From Marivirga tractuosa DSM 4126 (GTDB lineage Bacteria > Bacteroidota > Bacteroidia > Cytophagales > Cyclobacteriaceae): a stretch of DNA of 64,000 nucleotides. Location: positions 3,317,001 through 3,381,000 of the forward strand of contig NC_014759.1 of the NCBI RefSeq assembly GCF_000183425.1, in the 5' to 3' direction. Numbering within the stretch: position 1 is the first letter of the stretch; each line of letters starts with the position of its first letter. A program made the translations under genes and the position numbers. The notes below the pieces were generated by a model. The model saw only the letters and a program-made list of their open reading frames with translations. It made no database searches and was not told the DNA's origin. Shown here one piece after another: positions 7,434 to 15,469 of this stretch.

Positions 7434-8482
7434 TGGAAAAAGTAGCAGACATAGCAACAAAAAGACCATTAAAGGTTGATATACATACGCATATTTTGCC
7501 AAAAAACTGGCCAGATCTGCGTGAGCGATATGGTTATGGTGGCTTCATTCGTTTGGAGCATCATAAACCTTGTTGTGCACGCATGATGATGGATGACAAG
7601 TTTTTCAGGGAAGTAGAAGATAATTGTTGGGACCCTAAAACACGAATGCACCAATGTGATCATCATAATGTAGATGTACAGGTTCTTTCTACAGTTCCTG
7701 TGATGTTTAGCTATTGGGCAAAGCCAGCAGATGCACTAGATTTATCCATGATGCTGAATGATCATATTGCTGGAATTGTTGATAAATATCCTGATAGATT
7801 TATTGGTTTGGGAACTCTTCCTATGCAAGCCCCTGATTTGGCCATTAAGGAATTGGAGCGATGCGTTAATCAATTAGGTTTGGCCGGGGTTCAAATCGGA
7901 TCACATATTAACGACTGGAATTTAGAAGCCCCAGAGGTTTTTGCAGTTTTTGAAGCAGCTCAAGATTTAGGAGCTTCTATTTTTGTTCATCCTTGGGATA
8001 TGATGGGAAAAGACCAAATGCCCAAATATTGGTTGCCTTGGTTGGTGGGCATGCCTGCAGAAACCTCAAGAGCAATTTGTTCTATGATTTTCGGTGGCGT
8101 TTTTGAAAAACTTCCTGACTTGAAAGTGGCTTTTGCACATGGAGGAGGTTCTTTTCCTGCAACTATCGGTAGAATAGGGCACGGCTTTGATGTGCGCCCA
8201 GATTTATGTGCCATTGATAATCCTCATCATCCTAGTAAATATTTAAAGAAGTTTTATGTGGATTCTTTAGTTCATGATCCTTCCACTTTAGAATATTTGA
8301 TTAAAACCATGGGAGAGGATTTTATTGCTTTGGGAACCGATTATCCATTTCCATTGGGTGAACTAGAGCCTGGGAAGATCATTGAGACAAGTAATTTCAC
8401 AAATGAGCTAAAATCAAAACTTCTGGGTCAAAATGCTTTAAAATGGTTGGGCTTACACCAAGAAGAATATGCAGGGCATTGA
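7433..8482 (+). CDS. nbaD: 2-amino-3-carboxymuconate-6-semialdehyde decarboxylase (ACMSD)
   Basis: Decarboxylates ACMS to 2-aminomuconate semialdehyde and so diverts the pathway away from quinolinate and NAD. It is a 349-residue amidohydrolase-fold, Zn-dependent decarboxylase. Metal ligands visible are H18 and H20 (DIHTHILP), H186 (FVHPWD), H236 (AFAHGGGSFP) and D303 (LGTDYPFP). Arg50 in CCARMMMDD matches the arginine needed for activity in the Pseudomonas enzyme. It follows haaO with a one-base overlap, and its end overlaps the start of the alkyltransferase gene by 14 bases. The call is firm from motifs plus context. Confidence 0.95.
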   Translation: MEKVADIATKRPLKVDIHTHILPKNWPDLRERYGYGGFIRLEHHKPCCARMMMDDKFFREVEDNCWDPKTRMHQCDHHNVDVQVLSTVPVMFSYWAKPADALDLSMMLNDHIAGIVDKYPDRFIGLGTLPMQAPDLAIKELERCVNQLGLAGVQIGSHINDWNLEAPEVFAVFEAAQDLGASIFVHPWDMMGKDQMPKYWLPWLVGMPAETSRAICSMIFGGVFEKLPDLKVAFAHGGGSFPATIGRIGHGFDVRPDLCAIDNPHHPSKYLKKFYVDSLVHDPSTLEYLIKTMGEDFIALGTDYPFPLGELEPGKIIETSNFTNELKSKLLGQNALKWLGLHQEEYAGH

Positions 8483-8951
8483 ACAAGAATTTTTCATTGA
8501 TACTAAAATTGGGAAGCTTTTAATTGGAGTTTCTCAAAATAAAATTTCCAAAATTTCTTTTAATCAACCAAACAATAGCCTTAAAGGAATAAAACCTAAA
8601 GTAGTCACTACTTTAGAAAACCAATTATTAGAATATTTCAACGGACACAGGAAAACGTTTCAGATTGAATATTCTTTAACAGGAACAGAATTCCAGAAAG
8701 AAGTTTGGCAAAAATTGCTCGATATTCCCTTCGGAAGAACGATAAGCTATGGTAAATTAGCAGCTCAATTGGGAGATGTTAAAAAAATTAGAGCAGTTGC
8801 TAATGCAGTAGGTAAAAATCCAATTCCCATTGTAATTCCTTGTCACAGAGTGGTGGGGATGCATGGGAATTTAACCGGGTATATTGGTGGATTAGCAAAC
8901 AAGAAGTTTTTAATAGAATTGGAATCAAACAGGCAACTAGGCTTATTTTAA
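8469..8951 (+). CDS. ogt: Methylated-DNA--protein-cysteine S-methyltransferase
   Basis: Suicide repair protein that moves the alkyl group from O6-alkylguanine to its own cysteine. The 160-residue protein has an N-terminal variable part and the conserved C-terminal DNA-binding and active-site domain. That domain contains PFGRTISYGKLA, the arginine-finger helix RAVANAVGKNP and the active site PCHRV with Cys125. The start ATG lies 14 bases inside the end of the ACMS decarboxylase gene, so it is probably translated from the kynurenine operon mRNA. A downstream start would lose conserved N-terminal strands. A DNA repair gene is unexpected within this pathway operon. No transcription-factor (Ada) domain is fused. 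Confidence 0.93.
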   Translation: MQGIEQEFFIDTKIGKLLIGVSQNKISKISFNQPNNSLKGIKPKVVTTLENQLLEYFNGHRKTFQIEYSLTGTEFQKEVWQKLLDIPFGRTISYGKLAAQLGDVKKIRAVANAVGKNPIPIVIPCHRVVGMHGNLTGYIGGLANKKFLIELESNRQLGLF

Positions 8952-9013
8952 ATACTTCTAATTTGAAGAGTTAACAATTATAATCCATAAACGACTATAC
9001 ATTAATTCAAGGA

Positions 9014-10324
9014 ATGGCAGAAAATTATCAGAATACGCTTGAGTATGCGCAGAAAATGGATCAAGAGGATCCTTTAAAGAAATATAGAAATGAATTTCAT
9101 ATTCCAATTATTGATGGGCAGCAAGTAATTTATTATACAGGTAATTCTTTAGGACTTCAACCCAAAAGAACTCGCTCTTTTATAGAAAAGGAAATGAAAG
9201 ATTGGGAGCTTTTTGGAGTAGAAGGACATTTCAATAAGAAAAAGGAAAACATCTGGTATAAATATCATGAATATGGAAAAGATGCCATAGCAGAAATAGT
9301 GGGTGCAAAGCCTATTGAAGTGGTGCCAATGAATAATTTAACAGTCAATCTTCATCTTCTATTAGTTTCTTTTTATCGGCCTACAGCTAAAAAATTCAAG
9401 ATTATAGTTGAAAAAGGCGCTTTTCCATCCGATCAATATGTGTTCGAATCTCAATTAAACTTCCATGCATTTCATGGTGGGCAAAAATTATTTGATCCTC
9501 AAGAAGCTTTAGTGGAAATTGCTCCTAGAGAAGGAGAGGATACCTTAAGAACTGAAGATATAATTGCCACTATTGAAGAGCACCAAAATGAACTATGCCT
9601 TGTGATGATGGGTGGTTTGCAGTATTATACCGGCCAATTTTTCGATTTGAAAAAGATTACAAAAGCAGCGCATAAGGTAGGAGCTTATGCTGGGTTTGAC
9701 TTGGCACATGCTGCTGGAAATATCGAATTAAAACTCCATGATTGGGATGTGGATTTTGCTTCTTGGTGTACCTATAAGTATTTAAACTCTGGACCGGGAA
9801 ATGTCTCAGGAGTTTACGTTCATGAACGTTTTGCAAATGATAAAAGTCTTCCTCGGTTTGCAGGTTGGTGGGGACATGATGAAAAAGAGCGCTTCAAAAT
9901 GGAAAAAGGCTTTATCCCAATGGAGGGAGCTGATGGCTGGCAGTTGAGTAATACCAATGTACTAGGACATGCAGCCCATTACGCATCTTTAGAGATTTTT
10001 AAAGAAGTGGGCATGAAAGCACTAAGAAAGAAAAGTGTATTGTTGACGGGCTATCTTGAGTTTTTAATCAATGAATTCAATAAGCAAGAGAAGATATTTG
10101 AAATTCTTACACCAAAAGAGCCAGAAAACAGAGGTTGCCAATTATCCTTATATTTATTGAAATATGGGAAGCCATTATTCGATGAATTAATGAAAAGAGG
10201 TGTATTGGGAGATTGGCGTGAACCTGATGTGATTCGTTTAGCGCCAGTTCCATTATACAATACTTTTGAAGAGCAATATCTATTTATAGAAAAGCTTAGA
10301 GAAGCAGTAGAAGCCTTAAAATAA
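9014..10324 (+). CDS. kynU: Kynureninase
   Basis: PLP enzyme that cleaves 3-hydroxykynurenine (or kynurenine) to 3-hydroxyanthranilate (or anthranilate) and alanine. The 436-residue length is normal. Hallmarks are YTGNSLGLQP near the N-terminus, the PLP-pyridine Asp229 in GFDLAHAAGN, the Schiff-base Lys255 in SWCTYKYLNSGPG, and GWWGHDEKERF. The product feeds HaaO encoded upstream. A 62-bp gap follows ogt with no clear terminator. The next gene, kmo, starts 8 bases after the stop. Cytoplasmic. Confidence 0.96.
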   Translation: MAENYQNTLEYAQKMDQEDPLKKYRNEFHIPIIDGQQVIYYTGNSLGLQPKRTRSFIEKEMKDWELFGVEGHFNKKKENIWYKYHEYGKDAIAEIVGAKPIEVVPMNNLTVNLHLLLVSFYRPTAKKFKIIVEKGAFPSDQYVFESQLNFHAFHGGQKLFDPQEALVEIAPREGEDTLRTEDIIATIEEHQNELCLVMMGGLQYYTGQFFDLKKITKAAHKVGAYAGFDLAHAAGNIELKLHDWDVDFASWCTYKYLNSGPGNVSGVYVHERFANDKSLPRFAGWWGHDEKERFKMEKGFIPMEGADGWQLSNTNVLGHAAHYASLEIFKEVGMKALRKKSVLLTGYLEFLINEFNKQEKIFEILTPKEPENRGCQLSLYLLKYGKPLFDELMKRGVLGDWREPDVIRLAPVPLYNTFEEQYLFIEKLREAVEALK

Positions 10325-10331
10325 ACTGATT

Positions 10332-11669
10332 TTGAAGAAAGAAATTAAACATATCGGAGTTTTGGGTGCAGGTTTAGTAGGTGCACTCTTGAGTATTTAC
10401 TTAAGGAAAAGGGGGTATAAAGTAAGTCTCTATGAAAAACGGGACGATATGCGAAAGTCTTCTGCAGATTCTGGCCGCTCGATTAATTTGGCTTTAAGTC
10501 GAAGAGGAATTAAGGCTTTGGAAGATATAGGTGTAATTGAAGAGGTTGAAAAAATCATGCTTCCGATGGAAGGAAGGATGATGCATAGCCAAGATGGTGA
10601 GCTGACTTTTCAAGCATACGGTAAGGAAGGGCAATATATTAATTCTGTTTCGAGAGGAAATTTGAATAAGATTTTATTGGAAAAAGCAGAAGCAGCAGGA
10701 GTTGAAATCAAATTCGAGCATACTTGTAAATCTGTTGATTTGGAAGGAACTAGTGTGACTTTTAAAACTCCTGATGCAGAAAAAACCATGCAATTTGATC
10801 TACTTTTTGGATCTGATGGGGCATATTCCAAAATGCGTCAAGCTATGGTGAAAAAAGATAGATTCAATTACGAGCAATATTATATCCCCCATGGTTATAA
10901 AGAACTTTCTATTCCGCCCAATGAAGATGGTGATTTTGCAATTGCTCCCAATGCTTTGCACATATGGCCAAGAGGGCAATATATGTTGATTGCTTTGCCT
11001 AATTTAGATAAAAGCTTTACCTGTACTTTGTTTTTTCCATTTGAAGGTCAACCGTCTTTTGAAAGTTTGCAAACTCCTCAGCAAGTCTTGAATTTTTTCA
11101 AAAATACCTTTCCTGATAGTTTACCCCATTTAAAAAATATTCAAGAGGAATATTTCGAAAATCCAACTTCCTCACTAGTTACTGTTAAATGCGAACCTTG
11201 GGTCAAAAATAATTGTGTCCTTATTGGTGATGCCGCGCATGCTATAGTGCCTTTTTACGGGCAGGGAATGAACGCAGGTTTTGAGGATTGCTATGAGCTC
11301 AATTTGTTGTTGAATAGGCATGCGGATGACTGGGAGATGACCTTGGATGAATATCAAGAACTGCGTAAAAAGGATGGAGATGCCATAGCAGATTTAGCAT
11401 TACATAATTTTGTAGAGATGCGAGACTTAGTGGCAGATGATAAATTCTTAGTTCAAAAGAAAATTGAAGCCAAACTACATGAAAAGTTTCCGAAGAAATG
11501 GATGCCACTTTATTCTATGGTGACTTTCAGTGATTTGCGTTATTCCGAGGCTTTTGAAATAGGGAAAAAACAACAAAGCATAATGGATGATGTAATGCAA
11601 AGACCAGCTATTTTGGAAAATTGGGAAAGTATTGATTTAGAAGAGATTGTCCGAAAATTAGAAGAATAG
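10332..11669 (+). CDS. kmo: Kynurenine 3-monooxygenase, TTG start
   Basis: FAD-dependent hydroxylase that converts kynurenine to 3-hydroxykynurenine with NADPH and O2. The FAD motif GAGLVG (residues 12-17) stands at the N-terminus. RSINLALSRRG and the GD motif at G299-D300 (GDAAHAIVPFYGQGMNAG) are family signatures. A TTG start is chosen because it lies 8 bases after kynU and keeps the FAD motif. The first in-frame ATG would begin after that motif. The C-terminal region lacks an evident membrane anchor, as in bacterial KMOs. It ends the core kynurenine operon. No terminator is obvious before the next gene 64 bases on. Confidence 0.95.
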   Translation: MKKEIKHIGVLGAGLVGALLSIYLRKRGYKVSLYEKRDDMRKSSADSGRSINLALSRRGIKALEDIGVIEEVEKIMLPMEGRMMHSQDGELTFQAYGKEGQYINSVSRGNLNKILLEKAEAAGVEIKFEHTCKSVDLEGTSVTFKTPDAEKTMQFDLLFGSDGAYSKMRQAMVKKDRFNYEQYYIPHGYKELSIPPNEDGDFAIAPNALHIWPRGQYMLIALPNLDKSFTCTLFFPFEGQPSFESLQTPQQVLNFFKNTFPDSLPHLKNIQEEYFENPTSSLVTVKCEPWVKNNCVLIGDAAHAIVPFYGQGMNAGFEDCYELNLLLNRHADDWEMTLDEYQELRKKDGDAIADLALHNFVEMRDLVADDKFLVQKKIEAKLHEKFPKKWMPLYSMVTFSDLRYSEAFEIGKKQQSIMDDVMQRPAILENWESIDLEEIVRKLEE

Positions 11670-11733
11670 GATATTTTCTTTAAAACATAATTTGTTTATT
11701 CCGTTTCTATTAGAGAACTAAATCTAAATAGTA

Positions 11734-12399
11734 ATGGCATATACAATAAAAATTACCAATGTGCTTTCCCTAACGCACAATGTTAAGCAGATTACAACCG
11801 AAAAACCAAAAAATTACCAATTCACTCCAGGCCAAGCCACAGAAGTAGCCATCAACAAAAAAGGATGGAAAGAAGAAAAAAGACCTTTCACTTTCACCTC
11901 TCTTCCAGAAGATAAACATTTAGAATTTGTTATTAAAACCTACCATGACCATGAAGGTGTTACTCATGAAATTGACAGCCTTCAGGAAGGAGATGAATTG
12001 ATCATTGATGATGCCTGGGGAGCTATTGAATATAAAGGAACTGGAACCTTCATTGCTGGTGGTGCTGGTGTAACTCCTTTTATAGCAATATTCAGAAATT
12101 TGGAGAAGAAAGGTGAAATCGGTGAAAATAAGTTGATTTTTTCCAATAAAAGAGGGGACGATGTTATTTTGGAATCTTATTTTAATGATGTTTTAGGTGA
12201 TAATTTCATTTCTACCCTTACACATCAAAATATTGAAGGGCATGAAAATAAGTTGGTAGACATGGATTTCCTGAAAAAGCATTTAGAAGATTTTACGCAG
12301 CATTTTTATGTGTGTGGTCCTGATGCAATGGTGAAAGACATCAGCAAGCACTTAGAAATGTTAGGAGCGAGTCCTGAAGCAATAACTTTTGAAAAATAA
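11734..12399 (+). CDS. FAD-binding ferredoxin/flavodoxin reductase-like oxidoreductase
   Basis: A 221-residue single-electron-transfer flavoprotein of the ferredoxin-NADP reductase fold. The FAD-binding motif is R50PFTFTS, the NAD(P)-binding glycine motif is GGAGVTPF (109-116) and the C-terminal nucleotide motif is YVCGPDAM (192-199). There is no fused ferredoxin domain, so it should act with a separate partner. It follows kmo by 64 bases and precedes a dihydropteridine-reductase-like SDR by 14 bases. KMO itself uses NAD(P)H directly, so this reductase is not obviously required for it. The partner and pathway are not defined by the sequence. Confidence 0.85.
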   Translation: MAYTIKITNVLSLTHNVKQITTEKPKNYQFTPGQATEVAINKKGWKEEKRPFTFTSLPEDKHLEFVIKTYHDHEGVTHEIDSLQEGDELIIDDAWGAIEYKGTGTFIAGGAGVTPFIAIFRNLEKKGEIGENKLIFSNKRGDDVILESYFNDVLGDNFISTLTHQNIEGHENKLVDMDFLKKHLEDFTQHFYVCGPDAMVKDISKHLEMLGASPEAITFEK

Positions 12400-12413
12400 A
12401 CGAAAATATAATT

Positions 12414-13082
12414 ATGAATATATTAATAAGCGGTGCAGATGGAAATTTGGGAAGTGCGGTAGTACAAAAATTAAAATCAGAGGGGCATAAAATCTATGGT
12501 CTTTTTGGTAAAAAAGAAAATGCCAAAAATTCGGAAGAAGGCTTTAAAAAAGAATTAATTGATTTAACGAATCCAAAAGCTGCATCAGATGTAGTTGATG
12601 CCGCTAATAAGGCTTACGGAGAAATCAATGGTGCCGTTTTGACAGTTGGTGGTTATGCTGGAGGAGGAATAAAAGATGTAACCATTGATGATATTCATGG
12701 CCAAATCAAACTTAATTTTGATACAGCTTTTAATTTAGTAAAGCCATTATTAGAAAAAATGCCTAAGGGTAGTCAACTGTTTTTGATTGGAGCTAAACCG
12801 GTTTTGTCAGCCAATGAATTAAAAAATGTAGTTTCTTATGGATTGGCAAAACAGTTAGTTTTCAGCTTAGCTGATATTATCAATGCAGATTTTTCCGAGC
12901 ATGGAATTAGTGCACATGTAATAGTGCCAAGTATTATTGATACACCCCCAAACAGAGAAGCAATGGCAGATATGAATTTTGATGATTGGGTAAAACCTGA
13001 GCAAATAGCAGAGACTATTTCTTTTTATTTGCAACATCCTGAATTAAGAGCAGGGGTAATAAAAGCCTATGGTAAGATGTAA
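12414..13082 (+). CDS. SDR-family protein resembling dihydropteridine reductase
   Basis: A 222-residue short-chain dehydrogenase. The glycine motif is G7-A-D-G-N-L-G13 and the active site is Y142-G-L-A-K146. Several stretches parallel quinonoid dihydropteridine reductase (QDPR): GGYAGGGI, IGAKPVLS before the YxxxK, and VPSIIDTPPNREAM followed by FDDW. QDPR regenerates tetrahydropterin for aromatic amino acid hydroxylases, so a link to Phe/Trp catabolism is possible but inferred. It is paired with the FNR-like gene 14 bases upstream and ends at a strong terminator. An alternative is a general NADPH-dependent reductase. Confidence 0.82.
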   Translation: MNILISGADGNLGSAVVQKLKSEGHKIYGLFGKKENAKNSEEGFKKELIDLTNPKAASDVVDAANKAYGEINGAVLTVGGYAGGGIKDVTIDDIHGQIKLNFDTAFNLVKPLLEKMPKGSQLFLIGAKPVLSANELKNVVSYGLAKQLVFSLADIINADFSEHGISAHVIVPSIIDTPPNREAMADMNFDDWVKPEQIAETISFYLQHPELRAGVIKAYGKM

Positions 13083-13086
13083 AGTG

Positions 13087-13130
13087 ATTGTCTCAAAAGT
13101 TATTATAGCTTTTGAGACAATTGTTATTTT
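13087..13130. terminator. Bidirectional intrinsic terminator
   Basis: A perfect 13-bp stem ATTGTCTCAAAAG (13087-13099) / CTTTTGAGACAAT (13109-13121) with a 9-nt loop is followed by T-rich sequence. It sits between the reductase gene and the convergent small membrane protein gene. Confidence 0.85.
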
Positions 13131-13347
13131 ATGATTTCAATAAATTTCTTATTCCCAATAAAGCAATAACACTTCCCGCCACCAGTGAGGTGTAGTACCA
13201 TGCTTCACTCATGCGATAGGCATCTTCTTCCAGTAAATCATTAACTTTTTCTCCTATAGATGCATTTGGACTATGGTCTATTGCCCAATAAATTACAAAT
13301 GCTCCAATTGCGACTAATATAATTCCGCTTAAAAGTCCTTTTTTCAT
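13129..13347 (-). CDS. Small two-helix membrane protein, DUF3185-like
   Basis: A 72-residue protein with two hydrophobic helices (about residues 4-23 and 51-69) joined by a polar, acidic linker (IGEKVNDLLEEDAYR). Length, two-helix layout and the SIGEKVND linker resemble DUF3185 family proteins of unknown function, but this is a weak family match made by eye. It is convergent with the SDR gene and shares its terminator. The ATG with downstream KKG is a normal start. Inner-membrane location is expected. Confidence 0.65.
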   Translation of the reverse strand: MKKGLLSGIILVAIGAFVIYWAIDHSPNASIGEKVNDLLEEDAYRMSEAWYYTSLVAGSVIALLGIRNLLKS

Positions 13348-13501
13348 AATTTAAAAAATAATTGATTTATGCAATTTAATGAAAATATATAGAATTCTTG
13401 GACTCAAATTAGTGTCTGTTTTTTAAACTATTTAAATTTATCCTATATTTATATTAACAGACCACAACTAATTTTTTGAGCTTACGATTAGCCTAATAGA
13501 T

Positions 13502-14215
13502 ATGTCTAAGAAAGTTAAAAATATACCGTGTGATTTATGCCTTAGTAGGCGAAAATCAATGTTCAATGGACTTCCTAATGATGCATTATGTGCATTAAGT
13601 GAGCATAAAAGTACTTTGGCGCACAATAAAGGTCAAGTCCTTTTTTTAGAAGGTACACAGCCGATGGGTTTATTTTGCATTAGTGAAGGCAAAGTAAAAA
13701 TCTATAAAACTGATGATTCCGGCAGAGAACAAATTGTACGTTTAGCTCAAGAAGGGGATTTTTTAGGTTATAGAGCTTTACTTTCTGGTGAAAACTATAA
13801 TTCTTCTGCGACCATTCTTGAAAATGCAAAAGTTTGTTTTATTCCTAAAAGCAGTTTTACAGAGCTCATTTCCAAAGACCAAGGTTTCCAAAATCGATTG
13901 ATGCAAGCTGTTTGTCATGATTTGGGAATTATGGAACAAAAGATGGCTGATATGGCAAATAAAACGGTTAGACAGCGATTAGCTACTACCTTGTTAATGT
14001 TAAAAAGCTCATACGGGGTAGATGGCGATCAAAAAACGGAAATAGATATTGCATTAACAAGAGAAGATTTAGCCAAAATCGTTGGGACTGCTACAGAAAC
14101 ACTTATTAGGTTGTTGTCTGATTTCAAGAAAGACGGATTGATTGACCTCAACGGCAAAAAGATAAGTGTCTTAGATGAGAGAGCCTTGGCAAAAGAAATT
14201 GACCTTTTCGCATAA
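13502..14215 (+). CDS. Crp/Fnr-family transcriptional regulator
   Basis: A 237-residue regulator with an N-terminal cyclic-nucleotide-binding-type beta-roll (about residues 25-120, with LFCISEGKVKIY and GDFLGYRALLSG), a long dimer helix (125-165) and a C-terminal winged helix (helix-turn-helix about 185-213, LTREDLAKIVGTATETLIRLL). The N-terminus carries C10-x-x-C13 and Cys30, and further cysteines are at 59, 112 and 138. Fnr proteins use clustered N-terminal cysteines for an oxygen-sensing Fe-S cluster, but the spacing here is not that of E. coli Fnr, so redox sensing is only possible. It is a lone gene and its targets are unknown. Confidence 0.9.
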   Translation: MSKKVKNIPCDLCLSRRKSMFNGLPNDALCALSEHKSTLAHNKGQVLFLEGTQPMGLFCISEGKVKIYKTDDSGREQIVRLAQEGDFLGYRALLSGENYNSSATILENAKVCFIPKSSFTELISKDQGFQNRLMQAVCHDLGIMEQKMADMANKTVRQRLATTLLMLKSSYGVDGDQKTEIDIALTREDLAKIVGTATETLIRLLSDFKKDGLIDLNGKKISVLDERALAKEIDLFA

Positions 14216-14281
14216 GCATCTAATTTTTCCATAATCTCTGAACTAATATCACATCATTAGGCTTATGTCTGCTGATTATTG

Positions 14282-14289
14282 TAATTTTG
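14282..14289 (+). promoter_or_regulatory. Candidate -7 promoter box TAATTTTG immediately before rlmN
   Basis: An exact TAnnTTTG match ends four bases before the rlmN ATG. If used, transcription would start at or within a base or two of the start codon, giving a leaderless mRNA. No TTG -33 element is at the usual distance. Confidence 0.4.
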
Positions 14290-14293
14290 TGCT

Positions 14294-15376
14294 ATGCAAG
14301 AGAAAGCAGTCCATATTCAGAAAGAAGTAATAGAAGTAAATCTTAGCAAAAAGGATATTCGAAAAATGTCCATTGATGCTATTGCAGAAGATTTGACCGC
14401 ATCGGGTGAGAAAGCTTTTAGAGCCAAACAGATTTATGAGTGGCTTTGGATGAAATCTGCGGCTTCATTTGAAGAAATGACCAATCTGTCCAAAAACTTA
14501 AGAGAATGGCTGGATCAAAATTATTGCATCAATAGAATTACAATTGCCGATAAGCAATTAAGTTCAGACAGAACCATTAAAGTAGCTTTCCGATTGCATG
14601 ATGGAAATGAGGTAGAAGGTGTATTGATTCCTACAGAAAACAGAATGACGGCTTGTGTGTCTTCTCAAGTAGGTTGTTCCTTAAGCTGTAAATTTTGCGC
14701 TACAGGTTATTTGAAAAGAATGCGTAATCTCGAAGCAGCAGAAATTTACGATCAAGTGGTGATGATCAAAGAATTGGCAGAAACTCACTATGATATGCCA
14801 CTTTCCAATATTGTTTATATGGGCATGGGTGAACCACTCTTGAATTACAAAAACATGATGGAGTCCATTGAACATATTACTTCAGAGAAAGGATTGCATA
14901 TGTCTCCTAAGAGAATTACCGTTTCCACCGCAGGTATTTCCAAAATGATTAAAAAATTGGCGGATGATGACGCTAAATTTAATCTCGCGCTTTCCCTACA
15001 CGCGGCCAATGACGAAAAGAGAAGCCAAATCATGTCAATTAATGACAGCAATAATCTACCCGTTTTAAGAGAAGCTTTAGAATATTATCACTCAAAAACT
15101 AAAAACAGGGTGACATTTGAATATTGCGTTTTCAATAATTTCAATGACAGTTTGGAAGATGCAAAAGAATTGTGGCAATTCACCAAATATGTTCCCGCCA
15201 AAGTCAATCTAATTGAATATAATCCAATCGACCAAGCGGATTTCACCAATACGGATGAAGATAAGCTTGATAAATTTGCCGCTTTCCTTGAAGATAGAGG
15301 TGTCATTGTGAATGTGAGAAGGAGTAGAGGTAAGGATATTGATGCAGCTTGTGGACAATTGGCCAATAAACATTAA
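14294..15376 (+). CDS. rlmN: 23S rRNA (adenine-C2)-methyltransferase RlmN
   Basis: Radical-SAM enzyme that methylates A2503 of 23S rRNA and A37 of some tRNAs. It is 360 residues long. The cluster motif is C128-S-L-S-C132-K-F-C135. The resolving Cys121 and the methyl-carrying Cys353 (DIDAACGQL) match the E. coli C118/C355 pair. GMGEPLLNY and NLALSLHA are further signatures. The start ATG at 14294 keeps the N-terminal helical region aligned with the family, whereas the next in-frame ATG is 25 codons on. The promoter-like box four bases upstream makes the start worth noting. Confidence 0.95.
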   Translation: MQEKAVHIQKEVIEVNLSKKDIRKMSIDAIAEDLTASGEKAFRAKQIYEWLWMKSAASFEEMTNLSKNLREWLDQNYCINRITIADKQLSSDRTIKVAFRLHDGNEVEGVLIPTENRMTACVSSQVGCSLSCKFCATGYLKRMRNLEAAEIYDQVVMIKELAETHYDMPLSNIVYMGMGEPLLNYKNMMESIEHITSEKGLHMSPKRITVSTAGISKMIKKLADDDAKFNLALSLHAANDEKRSQIMSINDSNNLPVLREALEYYHSKTKNRVTFEYCVFNNFNDSLEDAKELWQFTKYVPAKVNLIEYNPIDQADFTNTDEDKLDKFAAFLEDRGVIVNVRRSRGKDIDAACGQLANKH

Positions 15377-15434
15377 AAATGTTCTGATAAATTATACTTA
15401 ATGCAAACTTCTTGCGTTATGGTATCAGGTGTAT

Positions 15435-15466
15435 GAATAATCATGTCTAACTCTAAATGATTATTC
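15435..15466 (+). promoter_or_regulatory. 10-bp inverted repeat just upstream of tonB
   Basis: GAATAATCAT (15435-15444) and ATGATTATTC (15457-15466) are perfectly complementary with a 12-nt spacer, and the tonB ATG begins three bases later. The arms resemble half-sites of iron-responsive (Fur) operators. A 5'-UTR hairpin that hides the ribosome site is the alternative. Confidence 0.4.
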
Positions 15467-15469
15467 ACT

